Below, piece after piece: positions 8,227 to 17,552 of a stretch of DNA of 56,326 nucleotides (position 1 is its first letter; each line of letters starts with the position of its first letter). Source of the DNA: Sinanaerobacter chloroacetimidivorans (GTDB lineage: Bacteria; Bacillota; Clostridia; Peptostreptococcales; Anaerovoracaceae); NCBI RefSeq assembly GCF_018128545.1, contig NZ_JAGSND010000023.1:1-56326 (forward strand). The letters are read 5' to 3'. The notes under the pieces were generated by a model. That model saw nothing but the letters and a program-made list of their open reading frames with translations. It was not told where the DNA came from and did no database searches. Both the position numbers and the translations under genes were made by a program.

Positions 8227-10242
8227 CTATAAAAAACTATATGGGTTGATATCGATTGAAATAAGATATTTCACATTCTTATTGGTACTGATACCCAATT
8301 TGATTTCATTCAAAATCTGAAAATAAAATTCTCTTTTTTCCGGCATACATTTTATCAGCAGCTGATACCGGTACAGACCTTTTACTTTATTCATGGGAGC
8401 AGGATTTGGTCCCAGCAGGTATTTTTCTTCCTCCTGGCCTGCCTTGGCTATGAACTCTAACGCTGTCTTTTCACTGCCTTTTTGAGCTTCTTCTTCTGTT
8501 TCCGAGGACAGGATGATCTGAATCAAATCGCTGAATGGAGGATACCCTATTTGCTCTCTGATTAATGTTTCTCTCTGATAAAAAGCCTGGTAATCGTGCT
8601 TTGCCGCCGCAGCAATAGAATAATGCTCCGGTGTATAAGACTGAATAATGACCTTACCAGGGTTTTCTCCCCTTCCCGCTCTGCCGGCAGCCTGGGTAAT
8701 CAGCTGAAAGGTACGTTCAGGCGAACGAAAATCCGGAACATTCAGGGAGATATCTGCAGAAACGACCCCAACAAGGCTTACATTGGCAAAATCAAGCCCT
8801 TTCGCAACCAATTGAGTCCCTACTAATATATTAGTTTTGCCCTTTTTAAAATTATTTAAAATCTTATCGATACTGCCTTTTTTTGTGGTTGTATCCAAAT
8901 CCAAACGATCCACAACGGCATCGGGGAAAAGTTCCTTTGCCGCTTCCTCCACCTTCTCCGTACCGGTGCCAAAATGCTTGATATACTTCCCATGGCATTC
9001 CGGACAAAGGCTGGGTATTTTTTCATGATACCCACAGAAATGGCAGACTGCTTCTCCTAGGGATTTGTGAAACGTAAGTGATATGCCGCACTCTTTGCAA
9101 TTCATTACATATCCGCAGCTCCTGCAGGAAACAAAAGTAGAGTATCCCCGTCGGTTTAAGAAAAGGATGATCTGCCGTCTTTTCTCCAGGCACTGTTTCA
9201 TCTCTTGATAAAGGGCCACGCTGAACATCGTTTTGTTGCCCCTTTTCAGTTCCTCTCTCATATCCACGATCTCCACCGCAGGAAGAGGCGCTTTATTGTA
9301 TCGTTCCCGTAAATACAGCCTTTGATATACTCCTCGGTCTGCTCTATAAGAAGAAGTCAGCGAAGGTGTGGCACTTCCAAGCAGGACCACCGACTGATTC
9401 AGTTCCGCCCGCTTTACGGCCACCTCAATGGTATCATACTTAGGAGTCATATCAGATTTATAGGTGGTCTCATGCTCTTCATCCAAGATGATTACGCCTA
9501 TATTGGTAAGGGGAGCAAAGACACCGGACCGGGCTCCGATTACGATTTTCACTTCCCCTCTCTTGATTCTCATCCACTCGTCATATCGTTCTCCCAAAGA
9601 CAGTTTACTATGCAGTACTGCAATTTCACCGTGACCAAATCGGCCCATCAGCCGTTCGATGGTTTGAGTGGTCAATGAGATTTCAGGAACCAGCATAACT
9701 GCCGTTTTATCTTTCTTGATACACTCTTCGATGGCTCTCATATAAATTTCCGTCTTTCCGCTGCTGGTTACACCATGAATCAGAAATACCTTGTGTTCAT
9801 TCTGTTCCAGCGAAGGGATAATTGCCTCCATGACATTTTTCTGCTCTTCGGTAAGCGGTTTTCTATCATTGGGTTCCCCTGTAAAATCTTTATAGGGAGT
9901 TCTGATCTTTCCGCGTTTTGACGAAGTGCCTGAGGGTGTAAAACAATTTACGGCATCGATATATCTGCACAAGTATCGATTTTTCATCCAGACACAGGCA
10001 GCCACAGCCTCTTCGCTTAAAGAAATCTCAGGATCGATGCCGACGATGGTTTTGATTCCTTTCAATCCTTCATCGATTCGGTCCAAGATTTGAAATACAT
10101 AGGCATCCTTGATACGGTTTCCTTTTGCAAAAGGGACCAAAACCTTAGTCCCTACTTGAACCGTATCGTCCTCACAGCGGTATGTGTAAAGATTGTCGGT
10201 ATTGTCGTTATTATTATCAATTACTACATTTACATATTTCAT
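8227..10242 (-). CDS. priA: Primosomal protein PriA (replication restart helicase)
   Basis: PriA reloads the replisome at stalled forks by binding D-loops and unwinding with a 3'-5' helicase. The 671-residue protein is shorter than the usual 730-800 residues; the linker after the N-terminal 3'-DNA-binding domain is compact. Visible motifs are the Walker A HGVTSSGKTE, the DEEH box, and paired CxxC zinc sites (CRSCGYVMNCKECG, then CHFCG and CPECHG). The helicase C-terminal motif QAAGRAGRG follows. A GGA-containing site lies 5 nt before the ATG. It follows asnA by 12 nt. Confidence 0.95.
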   Translation of the reverse strand: MKYVNVVIDNNNDNTDNLYTYRCEDDTVQVGTKVLVPFAKGNRIKDAYVFQILDRIDEGLKGIKTIVGIDPEISLSEEAVAACVWMKNRYLCRYIDAVNCFTPSGTSSKRGKIRTPYKDFTGEPNDRKPLTEEQKNVMEAIIPSLEQNEHKVFLIHGVTSSGKTEIYMRAIEECIKKDKTAVMLVPEISLTTQTIERLMGRFGHGEIAVLHSKLSLGERYDEWMRIKRGEVKIVIGARSGVFAPLTNIGVIILDEEHETTYKSDMTPKYDTIEVAVKRAELNQSVVLLGSATPSLTSSYRADRGVYQRLYLRERYNKAPLPAVEIVDMREELKRGNKTMFSVALYQEMKQCLEKRRQIILFLNRRGYSTFVSCRSCGYVMNCKECGISLTFHKSLGEAVCHFCGYHEKIPSLCPECHGKYIKHFGTGTEKVEEAAKELFPDAVVDRLDLDTTTKKGSIDKILNNFKKGKTNILVGTQLVAKGLDFANVSLVGVVSADISLNVPDFRSPERTFQLITQAAGRAGRGENPGKVIIQSYTPEHYSIAAAAKHDYQAFYQRETLIREQIGYPPFSDLIQIILSSETEEEAQKGSEKTALEFIAKAGQEEEKYLLGPNPAPMNKVKGLYRYQLLIKCMPEKREFYFQILNEIKLGISTNKNVKYLISIDINPYSFL

Positions 10243-10254
10243 AAGATTCCTTGC

Positions 10255-11268
10255 TTATAATAAAAAGATCTTATTCTCTTGGCATTCCTTGATCATATCT
10301 TCGGGCCAGACAGAAACCTGCACTTCTCCGATATGTGCCTTTCTCAGGAAAAACATGCAGAGTCTGGATTGTCCGATTCCTCCGCCGATGCTGTAAGGGA
10401 GTTCACGGTTCAGGATTGCTTTATGGAAAGGCAGTTCCATACGATCTTCTGACTGAGCAAACTTCAGCTGCCGGCTCATAGCCTCTTCATCCACACGAAT
10501 CCCCATGGAGGAGATTTCATAGGCAATCCCCAATACTTCGTTCCAGAGCACGATATCTCCGTTCAATTCCCAGTCATCATAATCCGGAGCTCTGCCGTCA
10601 TGCTTGATTCCGGACTCCAGTAGACCGCCTATCTTCATAATGAAGACAGCTCTTTTCTCTTCCGCTATTTTATTTTCTCTCTCTTTCGGTGATAATTCGG
10701 GGTACAGGTCTTCCAGCTCCTGAGTTGTTATGAAAAATATTTCGTTGGGAAGCTCCGTCTGCAAATCCCGATAGATCCTATTCACATAGTCACCCAGATT
10801 TTTTACCGCATTATAGATGGTAATGACCGTTTCTCTTAAATATTCTTCCGTTCTGTCTTCCTTACGGATGGATTTTTCCCAGTCCCACTGATCAACATAT
10901 ACGGAATGCAAATTATCCAGTTCTTCGTCTCTTCTGATGGCATTCATATCGGTGTAAATCCCTTTTCCGGGTTCAATTCCATATTTACCGAGAGCCATTC
11001 TCTTCCACTTGGCAAGGGACTGGACGATTTCAACCTTTCTCTCATCCATATCCTTCAAGGTAAAGGATACTGTTCTTTCTACTCCATTCAGATTGTCATT
11101 CAGGCCGCTTTCCGGTATCACGAATAAAGGAGCTGTAACTCTTCTGAGATTCAGTCCGTAAGCAAGTTCCTGCTGAAAAAAATCCTTAATTTTTTTGATC
11201 GCCCTTTGACTCTCCATTGGGTCAAGAACAGGCGTATAACCTCCCGGTAACAATAATCCTTTTGCCAT
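10255..11268 (-). CDS. asnA: Aspartate-ammonia ligase (AsnA)
   Basis: It makes L-asparagine from aspartate, ammonia and ATP (AMP-forming) and is related to class II aspartyl-tRNA synthetases. The preferred start is the ATG at 11268, with GGAGGA 8 nt upstream, giving 337 residues near the usual 330. An upstream in-frame start at 11319 would add 17 residues and overlap queH; I reject it. The C-terminal GGGIGQSRLCMFF is the ATP-binding motif 3 region. It lies 16 nt after queH. Use of free ammonia fits an amino-acid-fermenting anaerobe. Confidence 0.94.
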   Translation of the reverse strand: MAKGLLLPGGYTPVLDPMESQRAIKKIKDFFQQELAYGLNLRRVTAPLFVIPESGLNDNLNGVERTVSFTLKDMDERKVEIVQSLAKWKRMALGKYGIEPGKGIYTDMNAIRRDEELDNLHSVYVDQWDWEKSIRKEDRTEEYLRETVITIYNAVKNLGDYVNRIYRDLQTELPNEIFFITTQELEDLYPELSPKERENKIAEEKRAVFIMKIGGLLESGIKHDGRAPDYDDWELNGDIVLWNEVLGIAYEISSMGIRVDEEAMSRQLKFAQSEDRMELPFHKAILNRELPYSIGGGIGQSRLCMFFLRKAHIGEVQVSVWPEDMIKECQENKIFLL

Positions 11269-11284
11269 CTTGTTTCTCCTCCAT

Positions 11285-11956
11285 TTATTTTGAATTGTTT
11301 TTAGAAAATTCGCAGCCACAATAGTTTTGTCGATACAGTTGATATTCTCTTGAAAGTTCTATAGACCTTTGGTATCCGGCCCTTTTCTTAAAATCTTCTC
11401 CTAAAAAAGTAAGACCGTAACGCATCCCCAGATTCATTCCCAGCTTATAGATCAAGTCAAAATTTTTATGGGGACTTACCGTCAGGGTTGTGGTAAAGGT
11501 GTCAAAGCCTGAAATACAGGCGATTTCCGCAGTTTTTTCAAGCCGTTGCTGAAAACATACGGTGCAGCGCCTTCCTCCCTCAGGTTCTGCTTCCAGGCCG
11601 CATACGGACTGATAAAACACGCTGGGCTCATAAGGTCCTTCCAAAAAAGCAAGTCTGTCCTTCGAATCTTTTCGGCTGTTATACTTTTCAATAAATTCGA
11701 TTTGTGCCGATTTTCTTCTCTGGTACTCTTCTTCATCGGTTATATTCGGGTTATAGAAAAAAATGGTAATATCATAAGTACCGCTAAGCCTTTCCACAAC
11801 CGCAGTACTGCAAGGGCCGCAGCAGCTATGTAGCAAAATTGCCGGCTTGGCCTGATGCAATTCATTGATATCGTTTAAGCTTATAAAGTGCTCATTATGA
11901 GAACTTTTGCCTTCGATTCTCTCGGTAATACAATCCTGTGTTTTCTCTTTTTTCAT
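11285..11956 (-). CDS. queH: Epoxyqueuosine reductase QueH
   Basis: QueH performs the last step of queuosine synthesis on tRNA, reducing epoxyqueuosine, and is unrelated to QueG. The 223-residue protein carries the family cysteines: the adjacent pair Cys45-Cys46 and Cys49 in HSCCGPCS, a CxxC in GRRCTVC, and a C-terminal YCGCEF. These would bind an iron-sulfur cluster and a metal. No other queuosine biosynthesis gene is in the window. The start has only a distant GAGG, so the exact N-terminus is uncertain. It is the first gene of the minus-strand run, divergent from the radical SAM gene. Confidence 0.9.
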   Translation of the reverse strand: MKKEKTQDCITERIEGKSSHNEHFISLNDINELHQAKPAILLHSCCGPCSTAVVERLSGTYDITIFFYNPNITDEEEYQRRKSAQIEFIEKYNSRKDSKDRLAFLEGPYEPSVFYQSVCGLEAEPEGGRRCTVCFQQRLEKTAEIACISGFDTFTTTLTVSPHKNFDLIYKLGMNLGMRYGLTFLGEDFKKRAGYQRSIELSREYQLYRQNYCGCEFSKNNSK

Positions 11957-11982
11957 AGGTTTTGTTCATTCCTCAAAAGTTT

Positions 11983-12011
11983 TTGATTCACATTTATAAC
12001 AATCTATTATA
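11983..12011. promoter_or_regulatory. Possible divergent promoters sharing a -10 region
   Basis: For the plus strand, TTGATT (11983-11988), a 16-nt spacer and TATTAT (12005-12010) read toward the radical SAM gene. For the minus strand, TATAAT at 12006-12011 preceded by TGA (extended -10) reads toward queH. The two -10 hexamers overlap by five bases. The region is AT-rich, so chance matches are possible. Confidence 0.45.
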
Positions 12012-12037
12012 TCATAAATTGGTAAGCAATTTATGAT
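12011..12037. promoter_or_regulatory. Perfect 11-bp inverted repeat in the divergent promoter region
   Basis: ATCATAAATTG, a 5-nt loop GTAAG, and CAATTTATGAT form a perfect dyad at the presumed start sites of both divergent genes. A second 10-bp inverted repeat (AATGAACGCT at 12040-12049, AGCGTTCATT at 12080-12089) lies just downstream. Either could be an operator or an RNA hairpin; no T-run supports a terminator. Confidence 0.5.
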
Positions 12038-12166
12038 TCAATGAACGCTTCCTTTCAGAAACGCTGCATCTCAATGGCTAGCGTTCATTATATCATATAT
12101 TTGAATCGGTGCAAATGTCCAAATGCATATACGCGCCTAATTTTCAGGAAATCTGAGGTGAATCTC

Positions 12167-13087
12167 TTGACGAATCCCTTTGGCGATCAATATTATAACT
12201 CCATAGGCAGTTATCTGAAAAAAATCTTCGGTTGCAAAATCATAAAGCTGTCCCTGGATGCCGGCTTCACCTGCCCGAACAGAGACGGAACAAAGGGTAC
12301 TGGAGGCTGCATTTTCTGTTCCGCCGAAGGGTCCGGAGACTTTGCAAGCAATATCCCGGATCAAATCGCTTTATTGTCAAAGAAATGGCCTACCGGAAAG
12401 TATATCGCCTACTTTCAAAGTCATACCAATACCTATGCCCCTGTTCAGGTACTGCGGGAAAAGTTTTATCAGGCTTTGGAATATCCCGATGTCATTGGCT
12501 TAGCCATAGCTACCAGGCCGGATTGCCTGTCGGAAGAGGTCCTGGAGCTTCTCTCGGAGCTGAATGAAAAAACCTTCCTATGGGTTGAATTAGGGCTTCA
12601 GACCATACATGAAAACACGGCAAAACTTATCAACCGATGTTATTCGCTGTCTGTTTTTGATCAGGCTGTTTCAGATCTGAAAAAACGAGACATCAAGACT
12701 GTGGTTCATTTGATTTTGGGACTGCCCGGCGAAACACAACAAGATATGCACCAGTCTGTAAATTATGTCTGTGAAAAAGATATTTTCGGGATTAAACTGC
12801 ACCTTATGAATATATTGAAAGGTACAAAACTTGCCGAATATTATCCGGATCGAATTCATATTCCCAAAAAAGAAGAATACATCAGCCTGGTGGTTGATGT
12901 ACTGGAAAGAATCCCGCAGCGGATTACCATCCACCGCGTTACCGCAGATGCGCCAAGGCATCTGCTGCTGGCACCCCACTGGGGATATGAAAAGCGGTCT
13001 GTCTTGAACGGAATCTATAAAGAATTTAAACTGCGCGGCAGCTATCAGGGAATCTACTGTCATTCTCCCAATCTGCCGTCGTTATAA
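12167..13087 (+). CDS. Radical SAM protein, YhcC/TIGR01212 family
   Basis: This is an iron-sulfur radical SAM enzyme of unknown reaction. I choose the TTG at 12167, with AGGTG six bases upstream, giving 306 residues beginning [11 protein letters not shown]. An ATG at 12041 would add 42 residues that do not resemble the family and lie in a promoter-like region. The cluster motif is unusual: [16 protein letters not shown], that is C-x11-C-x2-C, characteristic of this family. The downstream [11 protein letters not shown] and LILGLPGET strands complete the barrel. It converges on tdk, overlapping its 3' end by 28 nt. YhcC proteins are widespread, but I know of no proven substrate. Confidence 0.88.
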   Translation: MTNPFGDQYYNSIGSYLKKIFGCKIIKLSLDAGFTCPNRDGTKGTGGCIFCSAEGSGDFASNIPDQIALLSKKWPTGKYIAYFQSHTNTYAPVQVLREKFYQALEYPDVIGLAIATRPDCLSEEVLELLSELNEKTFLWVELGLQTIHENTAKLINRCYSLSVFDQAVSDLKKRDIKTVVHLILGLPGETQQDMHQSVNYVCEKDIFGIKLHLMNILKGTKLAEYYPDRIHIPKKEEYISLVVDVLERIPQRITIHRVTADAPRHLLLAPHWGYEKRSVLNGIYKEFKLRGSYQGIYCHSPNLPSL

Positions 13088-13638
13088 TGCTTTCTGCAGA
13101 GGGAGATATACATGTCATTTCCTCCTACCAGAATCTGTTCCCCAGTTTTGACAAATTTGCCGTCAACGATTCTGGCAACCATGGTAGCTTTTCTTCCACA
13201 CCAGCAGATGGTTTTAATTTCTTCTATTTTGTCTGCGTAAACCAACATATAATAGGAACCTTCAAAAAGTTCATTTTTAAAATCATTTTTCAACCCATAT
13301 GCGAGTACCGGGACATCACAACTGTCAACAATTTCGACCAATTCCTGGACATGGTGCTTTTTCAGAAATTGGCACTCATCTACCAGCACACAGTCTATTG
13401 GCTCTTTTTTACTTTCTCTCATGAACAATTCCAGAATATTGGTATCCTCATTGATGCTGACGGCTTCTCTGGTCACACCGATTCTGGAAGCAATGACACC
13501 GACCCCGTATCTGTCATCGACACTGGGTGTCAAAACAAGTACTTTTTTCCCTCTTTCTTCATAGTTGTATGCAACCTTGATCAGTTCTATGGACTTCCCT
13601 GCATTCATGGTACTGTATCTGTAATATAATTGTGCCAC
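13060..13638 (-). CDS. tdk: Thymidine kinase (type II)
   Basis: It phosphorylates thymidine with ATP for salvage. The GTG at 13638 is the likely start because AGGAGG lies 6-7 nt upstream and the protein then begins [16 protein letters not shown], like the enterobacterial enzyme. The ATG 6 nt earlier is too close to that site. The 192 residues show the P-loop (STMNAGKS), LVDECQFL with the Walker B Asp and catalytic Glu, and zinc-binding CWCGRK and LCRKH. It overlaps the convergent YhcC-like gene by 28 nt at the 3' ends. Confidence 0.95.
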   Translation of the reverse strand: MAQLYYRYSTMNAGKSIELIKVAYNYEERGKKVLVLTPSVDDRYGVGVIASRIGVTREAVSINEDTNILELFMRESKKEPIDCVLVDECQFLKKHHVQELVEIVDSCDVPVLAYGLKNDFKNELFEGSYYMLVYADKIEEIKTICWCGRKATMVARIVDGKFVKTGEQILVGGNDMYISLCRKHYNDGRLGE

Positions 13639-13717
13639 AATCATTCCTCCTGTATTATTACTTCCTTTATTCTATCGAAATATGGACAGGAAAGCAATAG
13701 GAATCCATGGGCAGAAG

Positions 13718-13778
13718 TAAAGTGAGCCTTGGAAACAAATAAACATATTTAGTCCATTTATTTCCAAAGCTCACTTTA
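13718..13778 (-). terminator. Long hairpin terminator after the VWA/SLH gene
   Basis: TAAAGTGAGC pairs with GCTCACTTTA, and the stem continues inward through TTGGAAA/TTTCCAA and AAATAAA/TTTATTT with small mismatches. On the minus strand it follows the surface protein stop by about 15 nt and ends in TTTACTTCT. It lies upstream of tdk and would separate the two units. Confidence 0.7.
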
Positions 13779-13792
13779 TATCCTTACAAAAC

Positions 13793-15769
13793 TTACTGAT
13801 TTCCCTTGGGTCCTTTGACCCTTGTCCATGATTCCGTAGATTTCGGTTTGTCAGCTCTTTCATAATCATGACTGTTGGTGGCTTCCATAACAATTTCGTA
13901 ATACCATTCTTCTTCGGGGTTATCAATCCATTTCACCGCATTTTCGGATATCCCCTTCGCATCCACTCTCCGATCCAGTACTTCATTGATCAATTTCATA
14001 GCTTCACATCTGATGATAGGCTGATCCGGCTGAAAGCTGCCGTCACCGTAGCCATTGATCCAGCCTTTCAGAGATGCTGAATTGATGACCTTCCTGGCCC
14101 AATGATCGCTGATATCGGAAAACAGATTGGTATCAGAGTTTTCCAAATGATCAAACTTGGAAGCCACGGAAGCGAACTCTGCTCTGGTTACGGGAAGGTC
14201 CGGAAGAAAGGTGCCGTCACCGTAGCCGTTCAATACATTTGCTTGGGTCAACGTACTGATTGCTTCAAAAGACCAGCGTTCTGGTTCAACATCAACGTAG
14301 AAATTTTTCGTATTTTTATAGGTCTCTCTGCATTCATCGGTCATCAGCCGATAGAAAATAACGGCTAATTCTTCACGGGTGATCGGATCAAGAGGTTTTA
14401 CCGTGCCGTCAGGGTATCCGTTTACATAAGCAAAATGGTCTTCCTTTGACAACTTGGGCAATTCTTTCATGGTATCCAGATTCTCGGTCAGCCTTACCAT
14501 CGGAACCGGGAAAATACCGACTCTCTGTTGGCCGTTTTCACAGGTGTAAAAGTACTTAGCCCATTCATTGGTTTCATACCATTGATCATCTCCAGGAGAA
14601 ATTGTTCCCTTGTATCGTATCAAATAGGATAACTCCGCACTTTCTTCTCCAGAGATTGAGCCTGTATTCCATATAATTTTTCCTGCTGCTTCATCATAGC
14701 GGGCAGACCCTTGTGAATACTTGATGGTACCCGGTACCAATTCAAAATACTTTCCGATAACATCTTCCACAACGCCCTCTACCTTTTGAGACAGGATATT
14801 TCCGGCAATGGAGAGATAAGCAGATTCCAGTTGGCTGAGCTCATTGTCTTCAAGCTTATAATATCCTGCATTTTGGCATTTCTCTAATACCCCATAAAGA
14901 TCCGATTCCTGCCCCAATGCAATAGAATAGATATGAATACCTGCCGCCTTGGCTTTTTCTGCCTCAAAAATAGTAGCAGTACCATGGTTTAATGGAAAAT
15001 TGGAATATTTAATATAACCGTGGGGGCAGCTTATTTTGTATTTTTCTATGTATGAAAGCAAGTAATTTGAACCACTGCCCACCGTTTGTGAAACGTCTAC
15101 GGAGGTAATGACGGGATTGTTCTCTGCTATATCGAATGTATGCAGCCCATTTACCGTCTTGCAGCTGTTGGCAGAAATCCCCTTTACTCCGGTAATACGA
15201 AAGCTGTAATTCGGTTCACCGTCGCCTAAAAGAACGATAGATTTTAAATCAGCATCGGAATAAGAAAGAAGCTTTTCAGCTTCATAAATAGCTGCTTGGA
15301 TATGGGTACTGCCCGACGCCTTAATGCTGCTAATGGCCTTTTTCAGTTCCCGTGAATCCTCATAGCCTGTGAAATTTTCCAGTATTTCAGCTTTATCTGA
15401 GAACGAGATCAATGCGATACGATTGTCGTTATCTTCCTGCAGCAAATGATCCACAAAGGCTGTTGCTGCTTTTCTGGCCTCTTTTATTTTTCCGTTTTCA
15501 GCCATGCTTTTTGATCTGTCTATAATCAGCACCACATCCGATTTTTCATATTGGGAATTTCCATCGATGGTAAGCATTACCTCCCATTGACTGCCGTTTT
15601 TTACAGAAGCCCCTTTACTCAAAATCGGCCCGGTTTTATACAACTCTTCAGCGTCAGCGGTATTATCAGCAAAAGTATTTTCGACGAATGTATAGTTATT
15701 GAAGGTCATCATTGCAGCCAACAAAAAAACAATAACGAATACACCTTTTTTATCCGGTATTTTAAACAT
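13793..15769 (-). CDS. Secreted VWA-domain protein with three SLH repeats
   Basis: This is a predicted surface protein held non-covalently to secondary cell wall polymer. I start at the ATG at 15769, with AGGGGG upstream, because this exposes a signal peptide (basic MFKIPDKKG, then a hydrophobic core to about residue 30). An ATG at 15922 would put 51 extra residues before it. The 658 residues include a von Willebrand A domain (about 75-330) with a MIDAS DRSKS (84-88), a DUF11-like beta region, and three SLH repeats near the C-terminus (NGYPDGT, NGYGDGT, NGYGDGS). A ligand is not predictable. It could be an adhesin or S-layer-associated protein. Confidence 0.88.
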   Translation of the reverse strand: MFKIPDKKGVFVIVFLLAAMMTFNNYTFVENTFADNTADAEELYKTGPILSKGASVKNGSQWEVMLTIDGNSQYEKSDVVLIIDRSKSMAENGKIKEARKAATAFVDHLLQEDNDNRIALISFSDKAEILENFTGYEDSRELKKAISSIKASGSTHIQAAIYEAEKLLSYSDADLKSIVLLGDGEPNYSFRITGVKGISANSCKTVNGLHTFDIAENNPVITSVDVSQTVGSGSNYLLSYIEKYKISCPHGYIKYSNFPLNHGTATIFEAEKAKAAGIHIYSIALGQESDLYGVLEKCQNAGYYKLEDNELSQLESAYLSIAGNILSQKVEGVVEDVIGKYFELVPGTIKYSQGSARYDEAAGKIIWNTGSISGEESAELSYLIRYKGTISPGDDQWYETNEWAKYFYTCENGQQRVGIFPVPMVRLTENLDTMKELPKLSKEDHFAYVNGYPDGTVKPLDPITREELAVIFYRLMTDECRETYKNTKNFYVDVEPERWSFEAISTLTQANVLNGYGDGTFLPDLPVTRAEFASVASKFDHLENSDTNLFSDISDHWARKVINSASLKGWINGYGDGSFQPDQPIIRCEAMKLINEVLDRRVDAKGISENAVKWIDNPEEEWYYEIVMEATNSHDYERADKPKSTESWTRVKGPKGNQ

Positions 15770-15945
15770 CCCTTTTTCCCCCTGATTTTTCCCCTTTCGG
15801 GCGGCAAGCACCCTATCATAACTATTATCCACCTGAATCGTACATGGATTCAACAGAATAAAAGATACAAATTTCCTGTTTTTGCAGGGAAACATTTCAG
15901 AAAGGAACAGATTACAACACAATGAAACAACGGATATTAAAAAAA

Positions 15946-15970
15946 GACTCGATTCCGATGGGACCGAGTC
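15946..15970 (-). terminator. Terminator after the aminotransferase gene
   Basis: GACTCG and CGAGTC flank a short loop, followed on the minus strand by a run of seven or eight T (15938-15945). It sits 16 nt past the aminotransferase stop. Confidence 0.8.
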
Positions 15971-15985
15971 TCCGCACTTCAGCTA

Positions 15986-17335
15986 TTAATCGATTATTTT
16001 CATTACTGCTTCCTCAAAATCAAGCAGGTATTGATGACACTCCACCTCGGAAAGATAGGGAGATACGCTGCCTAACAGATTCCAGTAAGGCGACATGATA
16101 TAGCCCTTGTTCACCAGTGCTGTAAAAAGATATTCATACAGGACTTCGTCATGCTGGGAGAAGGCTTCGGAAGCATCTTTTCCAGGAGTTTTGGCAAACC
16201 AGATGTCAAATCTGGCACCAAGTCTGGCGATAGACCATTCCAAACGGTTCTTCTCTATGATTTCTCCCATTCCCTTAACGATGATATCGGTATTCGCATT
16301 CGCCCGGATAAAATTCTCCTTTGTTAATTCATAAGTCAAAGCAGCTTTGATTCCGGACATAGCCATTATGCTTCCGGTCATGGTGCCGCCGATCCCGCTG
16401 GTATCCGAGTATTCTACTCTTATGATTTCATCAATTTTATTTTTTATGCTTTCACTGACACCATAAGCTCCTGCCGGGAAGCCTCCTCCGATACACTTTC
16501 CCAAAATTAGAGCATCAGGCTCAAGATTGTGTTTTTTCGCATAACCGGCATAGTCTGTGGTAATGGTATGGGCTTCGTCGATAATAAATACGGTTCCATT
16601 TTTTTTGCATAGTTCCTTTGCCTGTTCCAGATAACCTTCCATTGGATGGATAATTCCGCAGTTTGTCATGACAGGCTCAAGTAAAAGGCAGGCATAAATT
16701 CCCTTCTCTAATTCCTGTTCCAAAGCAGCTCGGTTATTAAATTCAATGGCAGCGGTTGTCCTGGATGTTTCAACGCCAATTCCGATATTTCCTTCTCTTG
16801 TTTTCGTTTCTCCATTTTCTCCCATAGCAAAAGCTTCTTCAACAGTTCCATGGTAACAGCCATTAAATACAAGTATTTTCTTTCGATTTGTTATAGCTCT
16901 GCAAAGTTTGATCATAAATCGATTGGCATCTGTGGCACTTAGCGCAAAACCCCAGAAATCCTGTCCGAAACGCTCTTTCAGAAGACCGGCAACCTTAGCA
17001 TCCAGGGAACTTGGCATGGTATATACCATTCCTTTGTTCATTTGCTCATGCAGCAGCTTTGAAACATCTTTGCTGCCGTGTCCGGGAAACGCCGCACTGT
17101 AACCCAGGCAGAAATCAATATACTCGTTGCTGTCAATATCAGTCACTTTATGCTGACATCCTGATTCTATTGTAATCGGGTATGCCAAAGGCCATTGCTG
17201 CATCCAGTTCATAGGGGCATTGTAAAGCAATACCTCACTTCTTTTCGATTTATTTTGGTATGAATTCTGGTGAGAGGTCAGGTAGACTTCCCGTTCAAGT
17301 AATAATTGTTCCTGCAGTTTTTTCCTGTTAATCAT
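15986..17335 (-). CDS. Class III PLP-dependent aminotransferase (GSA-aminomutase-like)
   Basis: The fold-type I PLP enzyme is closest in pattern to glutamate-1-semialdehyde aminomutase and related amino-acid aminotransferases. The 449 residues include the PLP-phosphate region (LSATDANRF), IIDEAH with the pyridine-binding Asp253, and the Schiff-base lysine at about 280 in LILGKCIGGGFPAGAYG. No haem biosynthesis genes are nearby, so a haem role is not supported. A catabolic or racemising aminotransferase is equally possible. It stands alone between two terminator-like structures. AAAGGAAAA precedes the ATG. Confidence 0.85.
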   Translation of the reverse strand: MINRKKLQEQLLLEREVYLTSHQNSYQNKSKRSEVLLYNAPMNWMQQWPLAYPITIESGCQHKVTDIDSNEYIDFCLGYSAAFPGHGSKDVSKLLHEQMNKGMVYTMPSSLDAKVAGLLKERFGQDFWGFALSATDANRFMIKLCRAITNRKKILVFNGCYHGTVEEAFAMGENGETKTREGNIGIGVETSRTTAAIEFNNRAALEQELEKGIYACLLLEPVMTNCGIIHPMEGYLEQAKELCKKNGTVFIIDEAHTITTDYAGYAKKHNLEPDALILGKCIGGGFPAGAYGVSESIKNKIDEIIRVEYSDTSGIGGTMTGSIMAMSGIKAALTYELTKENFIRANANTDIIVKGMGEIIEKNRLEWSIARLGARFDIWFAKTPGKDASEAFSQHDEVLYEYLFTALVNKGYIMSPYWNLLGSVSPYLSEVECHQYLLDFEEAVMKIID

Positions 17336-17459
17336 GGTTATTTTCCTTTCATCAAACTCAAGATTACCTTTTTACTTAAATTTTACCTGCTTTTAACCTG
17401 ACTGTGATAGTTACATGCTAAAGATCGGGCTATATTGAAGGATAGAAGGGGGTGTTTCT

Positions 17460-17552
17460 ATGAGACAAAGATTAACATCAGAACTTGTTTTTGCGATTAC
17501 AGCATCCATCACCATCCTGATGATTATCGGCTGGATCGTTTTTTTTCAATGA
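17460..17552 (+). CDS. Small single-span membrane peptide, 30 residues
   Basis: An ATG at 17460 follows an excellent ribosome binding site (AAGGGGGTG, six bases away). It opens a 30-codon frame with a basic, polar N-terminus (MRQRLTSE) followed by about 20 hydrophobic residues ending WIVFFQ. This is one predicted transmembrane helix with the N-terminus inside. It is the only plus-strand candidate between the aminotransferase and the tRNA cluster. A possible terminator hairpin lies at 17713-17734. I recognise no family. The binding site and single-helix composition argue for a real gene, possibly a small membrane regulator or a toxin-like peptide. Confidence 0.55.
   Translation: MRQRLTSELVFAITASITILMIIGWIVFFQ

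Noticed and set aside
11269..11319. Upstream start of asnA overlapping queH
   Set aside because: The downstream ATG has GGAGGA at 8 nt and gives the family length.
12041..12166. N-terminal extension of the YhcC-like protein
   Set aside because: The extra 42 codons cover the inverted repeat region and lack a binding site, whereas TTG at 12167 has AGGTG at good spacing.
15770..15922. Longer N-terminus for the VWA/SLH protein
   Set aside because: It would bury the signal peptide 51 residues inside the protein and has no ribosome binding site.
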